From the NCBI RefSeq assembly GCF_033126985.1, contig NZ_AP024714.1, positions 558,001 to 622,000 on the forward strand: a stretch of DNA of 64,000 nucleotides. The letters run 5' to 3'. This DNA is from Methylomarinovum caldicuralii. Lineage in GTDB: Bacteria > Pseudomonadota > Gammaproteobacteria > Methylococcales > Methylothermaceae. Both the position numbers and the translations under genes were made by a program. The notes under the pieces were generated by a model. That model was not told the DNA's origin and made no database searches. It worked only from the letters and a program-made list of their open reading frames with translations. Below are positions 51,468 to 61,859 of this stretch, piece after piece (positions within the stretch are counted from its first letter, which is position 1; every line of letters starts with the position of its first letter).

Positions 51468-52897
51468 ATGAAATTATCGATCTGGAATCGCACACTGGCA
51501 ATTGCAGGCATTCTGCTCATTAGCCCTTCCACCCATGCCACATTGCTGACACTTTCCCAGTCTCCTTTGTTTTTAACCTCTCCAGCCTCGGCCAATGTGC
51601 TCATCGACATGTCGGTAGAAACCCCCATGGGAGGGGCGGCCTATGCTGACCAGCAGGGAAACCCCCCCGGCTGTTCAGGGCGGATAACTAAGGGCGGTGG
51701 TGAGGTGGGCGCCTGTTATTTTCCAGATTATACTTATTTAGGCATCTTTGATCCTGACAAATGCTACGTTTATAGTAGCGGTCAGTTTAACCCGGACAGC
51801 GCCGCATCAAGCCATACCTGCAGTGGCGGCAAATGGAGCGGCAATTTCCTCAACTGGGCCACGATGACAGCCATCGACATGTTCATCTGGACCATGACCG
51901 GCGGTAACCGGATCGTGGACAGCCCGACGGAGACTGTTCTGGAGCGTGCACGAGCGCAGAATAACATTTCCTGGTATCCGATCAAATATGTGGCCGATGG
52001 ATCAGGCGCCACCCCCTGGACCGGTGAACTTTACATTACCAACCACAGTGTTGGTGGATACCGGTTCAAGGTCGGCACAAGGCGCGGAGAAAGCCAAAAA
52101 GGCAGATTTAATGTCAAGGTGAAAGTCTGCGATCCAAGCAAGGGGCTTGAGGCCAATTGTAATAAATATACCGATTCCGCAACCGGCAATACTGTTTACA
52201 AGCCTGAAGGGTTCATCCAAAAATATGCCGAGACAATGCGCTTTGGGGTTTTCTCCTATACCAACGACAACTCCAAAGCACGCGACGGAGGTGTATTGCG
52301 CGCACCCATGCGTTATGTTGGCGAAAAGAAAATCGATAATTCCGGAAACGTCGTTGCCAACACTACCAGGGAAATCAATCCTGCAACCGGGCAGATTTAC
52401 CAGAACCCATTGGGTGAAGCCGGCGGTTGGAGTGGGGTGATCAACTACATCAACCGCTTCCACTATGATGGCTATAAGTCTTACGATCCAATAGGTGAAA
52501 TGTTCTACGAGGCAATTCGGTATTTCAAAAACCTTGCCCCAACGCCGGAATATGCATCAGGAGCACCGGGCGGTAGTTTTCCCATCTACACCACTTGGAA
52601 TGATCCTATCCAGTTTTCCTGCCAGAAGAACTTCATCGTCGCCATCAATGATGCCAATCCCTGGCTCGATAAGAAGCTTCCGGGTACTTTCTTTACTTGT
52701 GACAAGGCGGGCAAGACAGGATTGCCAGGTAGTTTTCAAGCCGGTGACTGCGGCGAGCCCAGTAATCCGGACACTTCCATTGACGTTGCCGCATTGACCC
52801 AGCAGGTCGGTGAAATGGAAGGGTTGCATACCACCTGGACTCAAGATAATGCAAGCGGAAGTGACACCGTTGGATATGTGTACGGCACCGCTAGAGA
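51468..52897 (+). pseudogene. pilY1: pilY1, 5' part (interrupted by an IS fragment)
   Basis: Encodes the first 476 residues of PilY1, the tip adhesin and regulator of type IV pili. GGAG lies 8 bases before the ATG. Signal peptide (MKLSIWNRTLAIAGILLISP, cleavage near residue 24), then the VWA-like N-terminal part with VLIDMSVETPMGGAAYADQ in parts, NWATMTAIDMFIWTMTGGNR and FNPYDGYKSYDP-like stretches. Reading enters the IS piece at 52898 and stops at 52958. This part is clearly more AT-rich than pilV-pilX and the C-terminal half. Confidence 0.92.
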
Positions 52898-53898
52898 TTC
52901 CCGGGTGCGAAGTTGCAGGGCTTCGATGCGGCAGCCGCTTTTGAGGATGCGGAAGTAGACCTCGATCCACCACCGTTTGCGGTACCATTCGATGCGCGCT
53001 CTGGCCTGTTCCAGGGTGGTGATTTCTTCGTTGGTGATCAGGCACCATTCGACCGCTTCCTGGCCTTCGGGGGGCGCCTCTTCCCGGGCCAGGATGACGG
53101 TGACTTGGGGACCCGGGCCGCTTCGGGTCTTCAGTTCGACCCGGGCGAGCCGGATTGTTTGTGTGACCTGCCGGGCCGGGCGGTTGCCGCCGGCCGGCAG
53201 GTCAAAGGCGATCGTCCCCAACACCGGCTGGGCTTCGACCGCGGCCCGCAGTTTGCCATCGAGGGGGTCATTGAGCTTACGGTCGTGCTGCACCCGGATC
53301 AGGTAATCGGCGGCAAAGCCCAGCTGTTCGGCCCGGTCGATCAGGGCCCGAAGGTCACCTTCGCGGTCGGCGACATACACCAGCCGGGTCTCGGGCGCCA
53401 GGGCGGCCATCTCGGCCACCCGCTCATAACCTTCCACCCAACGCAGGCTTTCGGCCAGGTCCGGTTCCCCCTTGGGCAAACGCGCCCAGTGCCAGCAGTC
53501 GGTCACCCCCAGGGCCACGCCCGCCTCACTGATCACCAGCGTCGGATGCAGGTACAACCCCTGACGCTGCTCGTAATTCAGCCGTCCCAACCCCGCCATC
53601 GACGGCCGCCCGGAATAATCCAGCTCGGTGGTGTCCTGCAGGCACAGCACCCGCGACTGCTGCCGGATCCGTTCCAGGGTCGGCACACTGTGGGCCCGCA
53701 ACACCTCCCGAAAATCCAGCCTGGCATTGTCCAGCAGCCGGTAGGCCGCCTTGGTCTCCGCCCAGCCACCCCCGCAAACGTTGGGAACGCTCGCCATCGG
53801 ATCGTTTGCCATCGCTTCTATCACCCGGCACAGCCGCCGGTTCAGGCGGGCATCGCCCAGCGCCAGGGAAAAAATTCTTGTTCAGCCCAGCTCATGTC
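52898..53898 (-). mobile_element. Internal IS4-family fragment (1001 bp) lacking both ends
   Basis: Matches 12314-13314 of the complete element in the same orientation, with one difference (G at 12527, A at 53111). It begins inside the transposase gene and ends three bases before its ATG, so both inverted repeats and the transposase C-terminus are missing. It keeps all catalytic motifs and the T6 frameshift site. No 9-base target duplication is present; a 2-base GA occurs on both sides, and the right junction shows ACGCC in both the IS and the pilY1 sequence. Confidence 0.93.
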
Positions 53899-56316
53899 GA
53901 CGCCGGAAGGTGCAAAAATGGGAAAAGCGTGGTTGTAAGCAATCTAGCCGAGATCATGGGAACTTGCCCCTATGCGCCCAAGGAAAATTCCTATTACATT
54001 GCTGGACTGGCCTATTACGCCAATATAACCGATTTGCGTTCAGACCTCGATGGTACCCAGAATGTCAGCAGCTTTTTCATCGATACCCAAGAATACAACA
54101 GTAACCCTTTAGATGGCAATCGCAACATGCTATATCTTGCGGGAAAATACGGTGGATTCAACGATTCTAACGGAAACAACAAGCCTGATCTTGCAGAAGA
54201 ATGGGATGCTGACGCTGATGGTCAACCGGACAACTATGTGATGGCGACGACCCCGGACAAGCTGGTGGGAGGACTTGGAAAGGCGTTCAACAATATCTTG
54301 GCCAAAACCGGCTCCGCAGCTTCCGCCGCCACCAATTCCACCTCACTGGTATCCGGCAGCGTGGTTTACCAGGCCCGCTTCAACAGCGGTGACTGGAGCG
54401 GCCAGTTGCTGTCTCTCGACATCGATCTTGCCGGCACCGTCAGCTCCACTCCCAACTGGGATGCCGGGGACGTGATCGACACCCAGACGCCGGCCAGCCG
54501 CACCATCCTCACCATCAGCCGTGACAGTCACGATGGCATTCCTTTCACCTGGTCGGCCATCGCCGGGCTCAGCGACACCACCCAGAAGGATTATCTGAAC
54601 AAAAACGCCTCCGGCGCCCCCGACGGCCAAGGCAGCGATCGGGTGGACTTCCTGCGCGGCAGTGACGTCTCCGGCTTCCGCGTGCGCAGCAGCAAACTGG
54701 GCGACATCGTCCATTCGCGCCCCTTCTATGTCGGCCCGCCCAAGGCTGGATTCCTGGACAGCAGCTATGCCAGCTTTGCGTCCACTTACGCTTCTCGCAC
54801 CCCCATTGTTTACGTCGGCGCCAACGACGGCATGCTGCACGGCTTCGATGCCGCCACCGGAGAGGAGAAGATCGCCTACGTGCCGGGGCCGGTGTACAAG
54901 AATTTGAGCCGCCTGACCGATTCCAACTACGGCCAGTCCAGCGTGCCCCACCGTTATTTTGTGGATGGATCCCCCATGGTGGCCGACGCCAAATTCTCCA
55001 GCGGCTGGAAGACGGTGCTGGCCGGGGGGCTCAACGGCGGCGGCCAGGGCTACTACGCCCTCGACGTCACCGACCCGGCCAATTTTTCCGAGGCCAATGC
55101 CGCCAGTCTGGTGCTGTGGGAGTTCACTGACGAGGATGATGCCGATCTGGGCTATACCTACAACCAGCCGCCACTGAATTTTCTCACCCGCCAGTCGGCC
55201 CAGATCGCCAAGATGAACAACGGCAAGTGGGCGCTCATCGTCGGCAACGGCTACAACAACAGCGAGGCCGACGGCCATGCCTCGACCACGGGGCATGCCG
55301 TGCTGTTCGTGCTGTTCCTGGAAGGCGGGACGGACGGCGACTGGACCGACAGCGGCGATTACGTCAAGATCGACACCGGCGTCGGCTCGACCGCCACGCC
55401 CAACGGCCTGGCGACGCCGATGCCGGTGGACACCGACGGCGACGGCGACATCGACATCGCCTATGCCGGCGATCTGGAAGGCAACCTGTGGAAATTCGAT
55501 CTGACCGACACCGATCCGGCCAACTGGACCACGCGCAAGCTGTTCACCGCCAAGGACGCCAGCAACAATCCCCAGCCCATCACCACCGCGCCGATGGTGG
55601 TGCCCCATCCCAACGGGGGCTACATGGTCGGCTTCGGCACCGGCAAATACCTGGAACACGCCGACCTTACCGACACATCCCCCCAGACCCTGTACGGCAT
55701 CTGGGATGACCAGCCGGGTGGCGGGGTGACCGCCGTCTCCGGCCGCAGCAAGCTGGTGGAACAGACCGTTCTGACGGTAAAAACCATTTCGGGCCAGGAC
55801 CTGCGCCTGACTTCCAACAACAGCGCGGCTTATTCCCGCAATTCGAGCGGTGCGGTCAGTTCAAGCAGCGACCGCGGCTGGTTCATGGACCTGCCGGACA
55901 GCGGCGAGCGGGTGGCCTACAATCCCATCGCCCGCGACCAGCGCTTCGTGTTCGTGACCCTGGTGCCGGATTCCTCCGATCCCTGTGCTGCGGGCGGATA
56001 TGGCTGGCTGATGGAGCTGGACTATTTAGATGGCTCCGAACTCCCGATCCCGCCTTTCGATTTCACCGGCGATGACAAAATCGATGACAGCGACAAGGTC
56101 GCCTACGACCGGGACGGCGATGGGGCCAACGAGCTGATCCCGCCCACCGGCAAAAAAATGGCAGCCATCCCAACCACGCCGGCGCCGATCGACAAGGATG
56201 CGGGAACCGAGGTCAAGCTGATCAGCCAGAGCAGCGGCAACGTGGCATCGGTTCTGGAAAGCAAGGCACCGGGAACCAGCGGCCGGCTTTCCTGGCGTCA
56301 GGTCATCGGAGACTGA
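53899..56316 (+). pseudogene. pilY1: pilY1, 3' part (C-terminal beta-propeller)
   Basis: Codes 805 residues in frame from GAC at 53899. Joined to the 5' part after removing 52896-53898 it gives a 1281-residue PilY1, a normal size. Early cysteines fit the usual C-K-V-L-CP pattern (RCKNGKSVVV, MGTCPY), followed by SYYIAGLAYYAN. The propeller contains VGANDGMLHGFDAATGEE and the calcium-binding loop DTDGDGDID (55429-55455), which controls PilY1 action in retraction. The end has FDFTGDDKIDDSDKV. Without its own promoter or signal peptide it is unlikely to work. Confidence 0.9.
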
Positions 56317-56328
56317 TGGAGCTTGGAC

Positions 56329-56760
56329 ATGACAAACCGGGGCTTCACCCTCATCGAGCTGATGCTCGCCGTTGCGATTGCCGCCATCCTGGCGGCAATC
56401 GCCTACCCCAGCTATCTGGAGCAGGTGCGCAAGAGCCGAAGATCCGACGCGATCGCGGCGCTGCTGAAAACCGCCCAGGTATTGGAGCGCTGTTACACCG
56501 AGTACAGCGCCTACAACGACACCGGCTGCGCGGCGGTGGATGACAGTGACAACACCAAGCTCGCTACTGCCTACACCAGCACCGACGAAGGCTATTACAC
56601 GATCAGCGCTTTGGGGTTGACGAGCACTGCCTTCAATCTTCAGGCTGCCCCCCAGAACGACCAGGCCAACGACAAATGCGGCAAACTCACTTTCAACCAC
56701 ATCGGTCAGAAAGGCATCAAGGATGCCGCCAGTGGTGTCACGGTCGCTGACTGTTGGTAA
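56329..56760 (+). CDS. pilE: Type IV pilin PilE-like
   Basis: 143 residues. Leader MTNRG, then FTLIELMLAVAIAAILAAIAYPSY with Glu at +5. The body has paired cysteines (ERCYTEYSAY, and a final VADCW). GGAG lies 8 bases before ATG 56329, so this start is preferred to TTG at 56323. Last gene of the minor-pilin operon, 12 bases after pilY1; polar effects of the IS piece are possible. Confidence 0.92.
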   Translation: MTNRGFTLIELMLAVAIAAILAAIAYPSYLEQVRKSRRSDAIAALLKTAQVLERCYTEYSAYNDTGCAAVDDSDNTKLATAYTSTDEGYYTISALGLTSTAFNLQAAPQNDQANDKCGKLTFNHIGQKGIKDAASGVTVADCW

Positions 56761-56788
56761 TCCGGAAAGGCCCGATGGATTCAGGGCC

Positions 56789-57373
56789 TCAATCGCCTGA
56801 AAACTCCGCAAACGATTCCCAGTCGATTTCTACCCCCTCGACTGCCGCGACCTGCTGCCGCCCCCGCAGCTCGCGCACCTCGGGGACGCCATAGCGGCCG
56901 TCTTCCAGGCGGTAGATGGTCACGATCCGGTCCACCGGGTGCACCAGCCAGTACTCGCGCACCCCTGCGCGCTCGTAGACGGCGCGTTTGCGGATGTGGT
57001 CGTGGCCGGCGGTGGCCGGCGACAGCACCTCCGCGATCCAGTCCGGCGCCCCGCGGCAGCCGCGCGCGTCCAGTTTGTCGGGATCGCAGACCACCGACAG
57101 ATCCGGCTGCACCACGGTGTCGATCTCGTCGTCGGCCTCGTTCCCCTTCGGCAAACGCACGTCGAAGGGGGCGATGAACGGTCGGCAGGGATGGCCCACC
57201 AGTGCGTTGGCCACCTGACGGAACAGCTCGCCGAGCACTTCCTGATGAATCCGGGAAGGCGCCGGGGCCATGGCGTAGGCCACCCCCTCGATCAGTTCGT
57301 AGCGGGCATCCTCCGTCCACTGGCGGTATTCCCCGTAGGTATGGCGGGCATCGTCGCGTTTGGGCAAGCTCAT
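56789..57373 (-). CDS. Uma2 family (DUF820) restriction-like endonuclease
   Basis: 194 residues. PD-(D/E)xK-type core: YELIEGVAYAM, QPDLSVVCDPDKLD, PDWIAEVLSPAT and KRAVYERAGVREYWLVHP. Such proteins are abundant in cyanobacteria and scattered elsewhere, and their roles are unknown. Start at 57371-57373 (MSLPKRDD). It is AT-poor like its neighbours and follows the MgtC-like gene on the same strand. Confidence 0.85.
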   Translation of the reverse strand: MSLPKRDDARHTYGEYRQWTEDARYELIEGVAYAMAPAPSRIHQEVLGELFRQVANALVGHPCRPFIAPFDVRLPKGNEADDEIDTVVQPDLSVVCDPDKLDARGCRGAPDWIAEVLSPATAGHDHIRKRAVYERAGVREYWLVHPVDRIVTIYRLEDGRYGVPEVRELRGRQQVAAVEGVEIDWESFAEFSGD

Positions 57374-57402
57374 GGCGGACCTCCTCAAACAATGGCCTGC
57401 CG

Positions 57403-58680
57403 TCAATTGTAAGCCCATTCCTGCCACAGCAATATCGCGATGCCGACGGCGATCTGCCCCAGGAACACGCCGCCGACGGCCGTTCCCAGCCGCCAGCCGC
57501 CAATGACCGCCGCCATGCCGCCTTTCACCAAGGTGTTGACCACTGCCGCCAGCAGGATCCCCCGCACCGCTACCGCCAGCAGCGCCGGATCCTCCGCCAG
57601 CCGTGTCAGCGACAGGGTGATGGCGTCCACGTCGGTCAGCCCCGACAGCACCGCCGTCAGATAGACCCCGGCCTCGCCGATCCATTGGCGCAGCACCTGG
57701 GTCAGCCACAGGATGAAGGCGAGAAAGAGACCGAATCCCAAGGCGGTGTCCAGCTCGAAGGGATTGCGCAGCCCGCTCTGGGCCCCGGAGACCGCTGCCT
57801 GCCCGTCCCGGCGGCGCACCAGCTGCCAGGTCCCCAGATAGCCGGCAGCGGTCATGGCCAGCAACGGCGCGGCCAGATACTCCGTCAACAAAGGCCGCAG
57901 CAGCAAGGTGACGATCAGGATGCGCACGAACATGGTGGTGGAGGCGATGACGATCCCGCCCGCCAGCAAACGCTCGCTTCCCGGCTGCAGGCGGGCCAGC
58001 CGCGAAAGGTTCAAGGTCACGGCGGTGGAGGAAACCAGCCCGCCCAGCAGGCCAGTCAGCAGGACGCCCCGGCCGGGACCGGCGATCTTGATGGCGAAAT
58101 AGCCCAGAAAGGAGATCGCCGAGATCAGCACCACCATCCACCAGATCTCGTAAGGGTTGAGAGCGTTCCAGGGATCGAAGGTCCGGTTCGGCAGAATCGG
58201 CAGCAGCACCACCGAGATCAGCAGCAGTTTGAAGACCGCCTGCAGTTCCTCCGGCGACAGCCGCCGGATCCAGGCATGCAGCACCGGCTTGGTGCCGAGG
58301 ACGATGGTGGTGATGACCGCGGCGGCGGCAGCCAGTTTGACATGCGGCGTCATCGTCAGCGCCCCCAGGACGAAGGCGATGAAGGCCGCCACCTCGGTGG
58401 TGATGCCGTATTCCCCGGTCTTCTGGGCCTCCACGTAAGTGACCGCAGCGATCAGCACCCCCAGGCCGGCAAAGGCCAGGGTGATCACCCACAGGCTGGA
58501 CTCGCGCGCCAGCAGCATGGTCAGGGCGCCGAGCAGGGCGATGAGGCCGAAGGTGCGGATGCCGGCGATGCGCCGCCCCGGTTCCAGCTCGCGCTTGGAC
58601 CACCCCCGCTCCAGACCGATGAGGAACCCCAGCGCCAGAGCGATCAGCAGATTGCGGAACAGGATCAGATAGTCTTCCAT
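57403..58680 (-). CDS. MgtC/SapB and DUF4010 domain membrane protein
   Basis: 425 residues with about 12-13 hydrophobic segments. The MgtC-like N-terminus shows IALALGFLIGLERGW and GIRTFGLIALLGALT. The DUF4010 part follows, with GLLGGLVSSTAVTLNLSRLA and AVLSGLTDVDAITLS. A transporter-like role is likely, substrate unknown. It is divergent from the Lon-like protease, 97 bases away. Confidence 0.85.
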   Translation of the reverse strand: MEDYLILFRNLLIALALGFLIGLERGWSKRELEPGRRIAGIRTFGLIALLGALTMLLARESSLWVITLAFAGLGVLIAAVTYVEAQKTGEYGITTEVAAFIAFVLGALTMTPHVKLAAAAAVITTIVLGTKPVLHAWIRRLSPEELQAVFKLLLISVVLLPILPNRTFDPWNALNPYEIWWMVVLISAISFLGYFAIKIAGPGRGVLLTGLLGGLVSSTAVTLNLSRLARLQPGSERLLAGGIVIASTTMFVRILIVTLLLRPLLTEYLAAPLLAMTAAGYLGTWQLVRRRDGQAAVSGAQSGLRNPFELDTALGFGLFLAFILWLTQVLRQWIGEAGVYLTAVLSGLTDVDAITLSLTRLAEDPALLAVAVRGILLAAVVNTLVKGGMAAVIGGWRLGTAVGGVFLGQIAVGIAILLWQEWAYN

Positions 58681-58777
58681 GTCGTTTCCCTGGAAAATCT
58701 CCGAATCTCAGCATAGCGTTTGCCCCGCCGGCGGCGCAAACCTACAATGCCAGGGAAAACATCACGGAGGAGCGCCC

Positions 58778-61204
58778 ATGGACCCGCACGAACCGCTTTC
58801 CCCCGATCAGCTTTACCGTGCCTGCGACCCGGCCGACTTCCCTTTCTCCACCACCGAGGAACTGCCCGACGTTCCCCTGGTGTTCGACCAGCGCCGCGCC
58901 ATGGAGGCCCTGCATTTCGGCGTGGACATGGCCGATCCCGGCTTCAACGTCTTCGTGCCTGGCCCCACCGGTGTCGGCAAGCAGACCGCGGTCACGGACG
59001 TGGTGAGCCAGCGGGCCGCCCAGCGACCGGCGCCTCCGGACTGGTGCTACCTGCACAACTTCAAGGACCCGTTCAAACCCAAGCGGCTGCAATTGCCGGC
59101 CGGGCACGGCCGCCGGTTGCAGCAGGACATCCAGGAACTGATCGACGAGCTGCGCACCGCCATTCCGGCCGCTTTCGAAGGCGAGGAATACCGCGCCCGG
59201 GTGGAGGAACTGGAGCAGTCCGCCCGCGAGCGCGAAGCCAGGGCCATCGAGGAACTGCGCCAGAAGGCCCGGGAGAAGGGCATCGCCCTGCTGGAAACCC
59301 CCACCGGCTTCGCCTTCGCCCCCCTGACCCACGAAGGTCAGGTAATGCCGCCCCAGGTCTTCAACCAGCTGCCGCCGGAGGTGCAGAAGCAGATCGAGGC
59401 CACGGTCGCCGAACTGCAGCAGGAACTGCAAAAGGTGGTGCGCCAGTTCCCCGCCTGGCGTAAGGAAATGCGCGAGAAGCTGCGCCAGCTCAACCGCCAG
59501 GTCACCCAGAACGCCGTCGGCCATCTGATCGAGGACCTGCGGGAGAAGTACCGGGAATTCGAGGGCGTGCTGGCCCACCTGGAGGCGATCCAGCAGGACA
59601 TCGTCGACCACCTGGAGGATTTCCTGCCCCAGCCGGCCCCGCCCATCCCGCTGCCCTTCCTCATCAACCGGGCCGAGGAACGCCTCAAGCACTACCGGGT
59701 CCACCTGCTGGTGGATCACAGCGAAACCCGCGGCGCCCCGGTGGTCCACGAAGCGCTCCCCAACCACACCAACCTGATCGGCCGCATCGATTACCGCGCC
59801 TTCATGGGCACCCTGGTGACCGACTTCTCCATGATCAAACCCGGCGCCCTGCACCGGGCCAACGGCGGTTTCCTGATCCTCGACGCCCGCAAGGTGCTGC
59901 TTCAGCCCCACGCCTGGGACACCCTCAAGCGCACCCTTCAGGCCGGCGAGATCCGGATCGAATCGCTGGAACGCACCCTGAGCCTGATCAGCACCGTGCC
60001 GTTGGAACCGGAGCCAATCCCCTTGAACGTGCGGGTGATCCTGCTCGGTGACCGCCTGCTCTACTACCTGCTCGACGCCCTCGATCCCGAATTCCGCGAT
60101 CTGTTCAAAGTCGCCGCCGATTTCGAGGAGGACCTGCCCCGCAGCCCGGAAACCCACCAGCTCTACGCCCGCGTGCTCGCCACCCTGGCGCGCAAGGAGA
60201 AACTGCTGCCGCTGGCGCGCGATGCGGTCATCCGCATGGTGGAGCAGGGAGCCCGCGAGGTGGAGGACGCCCACAAGGTCAGCGCCCATCTGCGCGGCGT
60301 TACCGATCTGCTCAAGGAAGCCGACTTCCGCGCCCGCCAGGCCGGGCGCGGACACATCACCCGGGCCGACGTGGAGGCGGCCATCGACGCCCGTATCGAT
60401 CGCAACAGCCGCCTGCGCGAGCGTATCCAGGAACTGATCGAGCGCGACGTTCTGCTGATCGACACTGAAGGCAGCCAGGTGGGCCAGATCAACGGACTGT
60501 CGGTGATCTCCCTGGGGGATTTCAGCTTCGGCCGCCCGTCGCGGATCACCGCCACCGCCCGTCTCGGCGACGGCAAGGTCATCGACATCGAACGCGAAAC
60601 CGAGCTGGGGGGCGCGATCCATTCCAAAGGGGTGATGATTCTGGCCAACTTCATGGCCGCCCGCTATGCCCGGGTCCAGCCCCTGTCCGTGGCCGCCAGC
60701 CTGGTGTTCGAACAATCCTACGGGCCGGTGGAGGGCGACAGCGCCTCGCTGGCCGAACTGTGCGCACTGCTGTCGGCGCTGGCGGACCTACCGCTGCGCC
60801 AGGATCTGGCGGTGACCGGCTCGGTCAGCCAGCACGGCAAGGTCCAGCCCATCGGCGGAGTCAACGAGAAGATCGAAGGCTTTTTCGACATCTGCCGCCG
60901 CAAGGGGCTGACCGGCACCCAAGGGGTCGTCATCCCCCAAGCCAACGTCCAGAACCTGATGCTGCGCCAGGACGTGGTGGCAGCGGCCCGCGACGGCAAA
61001 TTCCGCATCCACGCCGTCGCCACCGTGGATCAGGCCCTGGAGCTGCTGCTCGGCGTGCCCGCCGGGGAACGCGGTCCCGACGGGCGCTTCCCGCCCGAGA
61101 CGGTCAACGGCCGAGTGGAGCGGCAGCTGCAGGAATTCGCCGAACTGCGGCGCCGCTTCGCCAAGAGTAAGGATCAGGACAATCGCGGGGGCGAAGAGGC
61201 ATGA
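58778..61204 (+). CDS. Lon-like ATP-dependent protease (LonB/YcbZ type)
   Basis: 808 residues. N-terminal AAA region with Walker [12 protein letters not shown] at about 67, a long coiled-coil insertion (about 120-290), then ANGGFLILDARKVL. The Lon S16 protease domain has Ser in GDSASLAELCALL and Lys in GGVNEKIEGFFD. GGAGG precedes the ATG by 8 bases. It belongs to the proteobacterial Lon-related family whose substrates are poorly known. The stop overlaps the next gene (ATGA). Confidence 0.9.
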   Translation: MDPHEPLSPDQLYRACDPADFPFSTTEELPDVPLVFDQRRAMEALHFGVDMADPGFNVFVPGPTGVGKQTAVTDVVSQRAAQRPAPPDWCYLHNFKDPFKPKRLQLPAGHGRRLQQDIQELIDELRTAIPAAFEGEEYRARVEELEQSAREREARAIEELRQKAREKGIALLETPTGFAFAPLTHEGQVMPPQVFNQLPPEVQKQIEATVAELQQELQKVVRQFPAWRKEMREKLRQLNRQVTQNAVGHLIEDLREKYREFEGVLAHLEAIQQDIVDHLEDFLPQPAPPIPLPFLINRAEERLKHYRVHLLVDHSETRGAPVVHEALPNHTNLIGRIDYRAFMGTLVTDFSMIKPGALHRANGGFLILDARKVLLQPHAWDTLKRTLQAGEIRIESLERTLSLISTVPLEPEPIPLNVRVILLGDRLLYYLLDALDPEFRDLFKVAADFEEDLPRSPETHQLYARVLATLARKEKLLPLARDAVIRMVEQGAREVEDAHKVSAHLRGVTDLLKEADFRARQAGRGHITRADVEAAIDARIDRNSRLRERIQELIERDVLLIDTEGSQVGQINGLSVISLGDFSFGRPSRITATARLGDGKVIDIERETELGGAIHSKGVMILANFMAARYARVQPLSVAASLVFEQSYGPVEGDSASLAELCALLSALADLPLRQDLAVTGSVSQHGKVQPIGGVNEKIEGFFDICRRKGLTGTQGVVIPQANVQNLMLRQDVVAAARDGKFRIHAVATVDQALELLLGVPAGERGPDGRFPPETVNGRVERQLQEFAELRRRFAKSKDQDNRGGEEA

Positions 61205-61854
61205 ACCGGATCATCGTCGCCATCGATCTGCACTGCCGGCAGTACCGGGCCCTGGAGATCGGCGCCCGCCTGGCGCTGATCCAGCGCCGCGAGCTGACGG
61301 TGCTCCTCATCGAAAGCGTGGACCTGCAGCGGGCCGCCGAACTGCCCTGGGTGCGGGAGATCGACCGCCTGTCGGCCAGCCTGCAACCTTTCGATCCCCA
61401 AAGGCTGCGGCGCTGGTGGCAACAGCGCCGTCAGGAAATCGAACGCTGGCTGTCCCGCCACGCCCTGCCGGGCCAAATGCGGATCGAAACCGGCCGCTAT
61501 CCGGAAACCGCCCTGGCCTGGAGCCGGGACAGCGACCTGCTGGTGCTCGCCACCCCGGCGTCATACGCCGCCCGCACCCAGCCGCCGGTCTGGGTCTGGT
61601 ACGACGGCAGCGAGGCGGGGGAACGGGCCTTGCGGCTGGCCCGGGAACTGGCCGCCGCCGAAGGCTGTCCGCTGAGGGTCGTCGCCCCGCCCCAGCAGCA
61701 TCCCGAGCTGCCGGAACCGGTGACGCCGGTTCCTCCCGAACAGCTGGCCGACTTCCTCGCCGGCCGGGAATGCAGCGCCGTCGTCTGCCCCCGCAGTCAG
61801 CCCCGGGCCGCGCGGTTACCGCAGGTGGCGCGCTGCCCGGTGCTGCTGGTGTAG
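61201..61854 (+). CDS. Universal-stress-protein-like
   Basis: 217 residues. Starts MNRIIVAIDLHCRQYRALE, like the first strand of UspA; then RIETGRYPETALAWSRDSDLLVLATP and a second partial repeat WVWYDGSEAGERALRLARELA that ends CPVLLV. So it appears to hold one and a half UspA units. The nucleotide-binding GxxGxxS loop is not obvious. It is coupled to the Lon-like gene. Confidence 0.7.
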   Translation: MNRIIVAIDLHCRQYRALEIGARLALIQRRELTVLLIESVDLQRAAELPWVREIDRLSASLQPFDPQRLRRWWQQRRQEIERWLSRHALPGQMRIETGRYPETALAWSRDSDLLVLATPASYAARTQPPVWVWYDGSEAGERALRLARELAAAEGCPLRVVAPPQQHPELPEPVTPVPPEQLADFLAGRECSAVVCPRSQPRAARLPQVARCPVLLV

Positions 61855-61859
61855 CGGGC

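Noticed and set aside
56768-56789. Inverted repeat AGGCCC/GGGCCT after pilE as a terminator
   Set aside because: Stem of only six pairs, large loop, no T-run.
58742-60715. Long open frame antisense to the Lon-like protease
   Set aside because: Shadow of the codon bias of the real gene.
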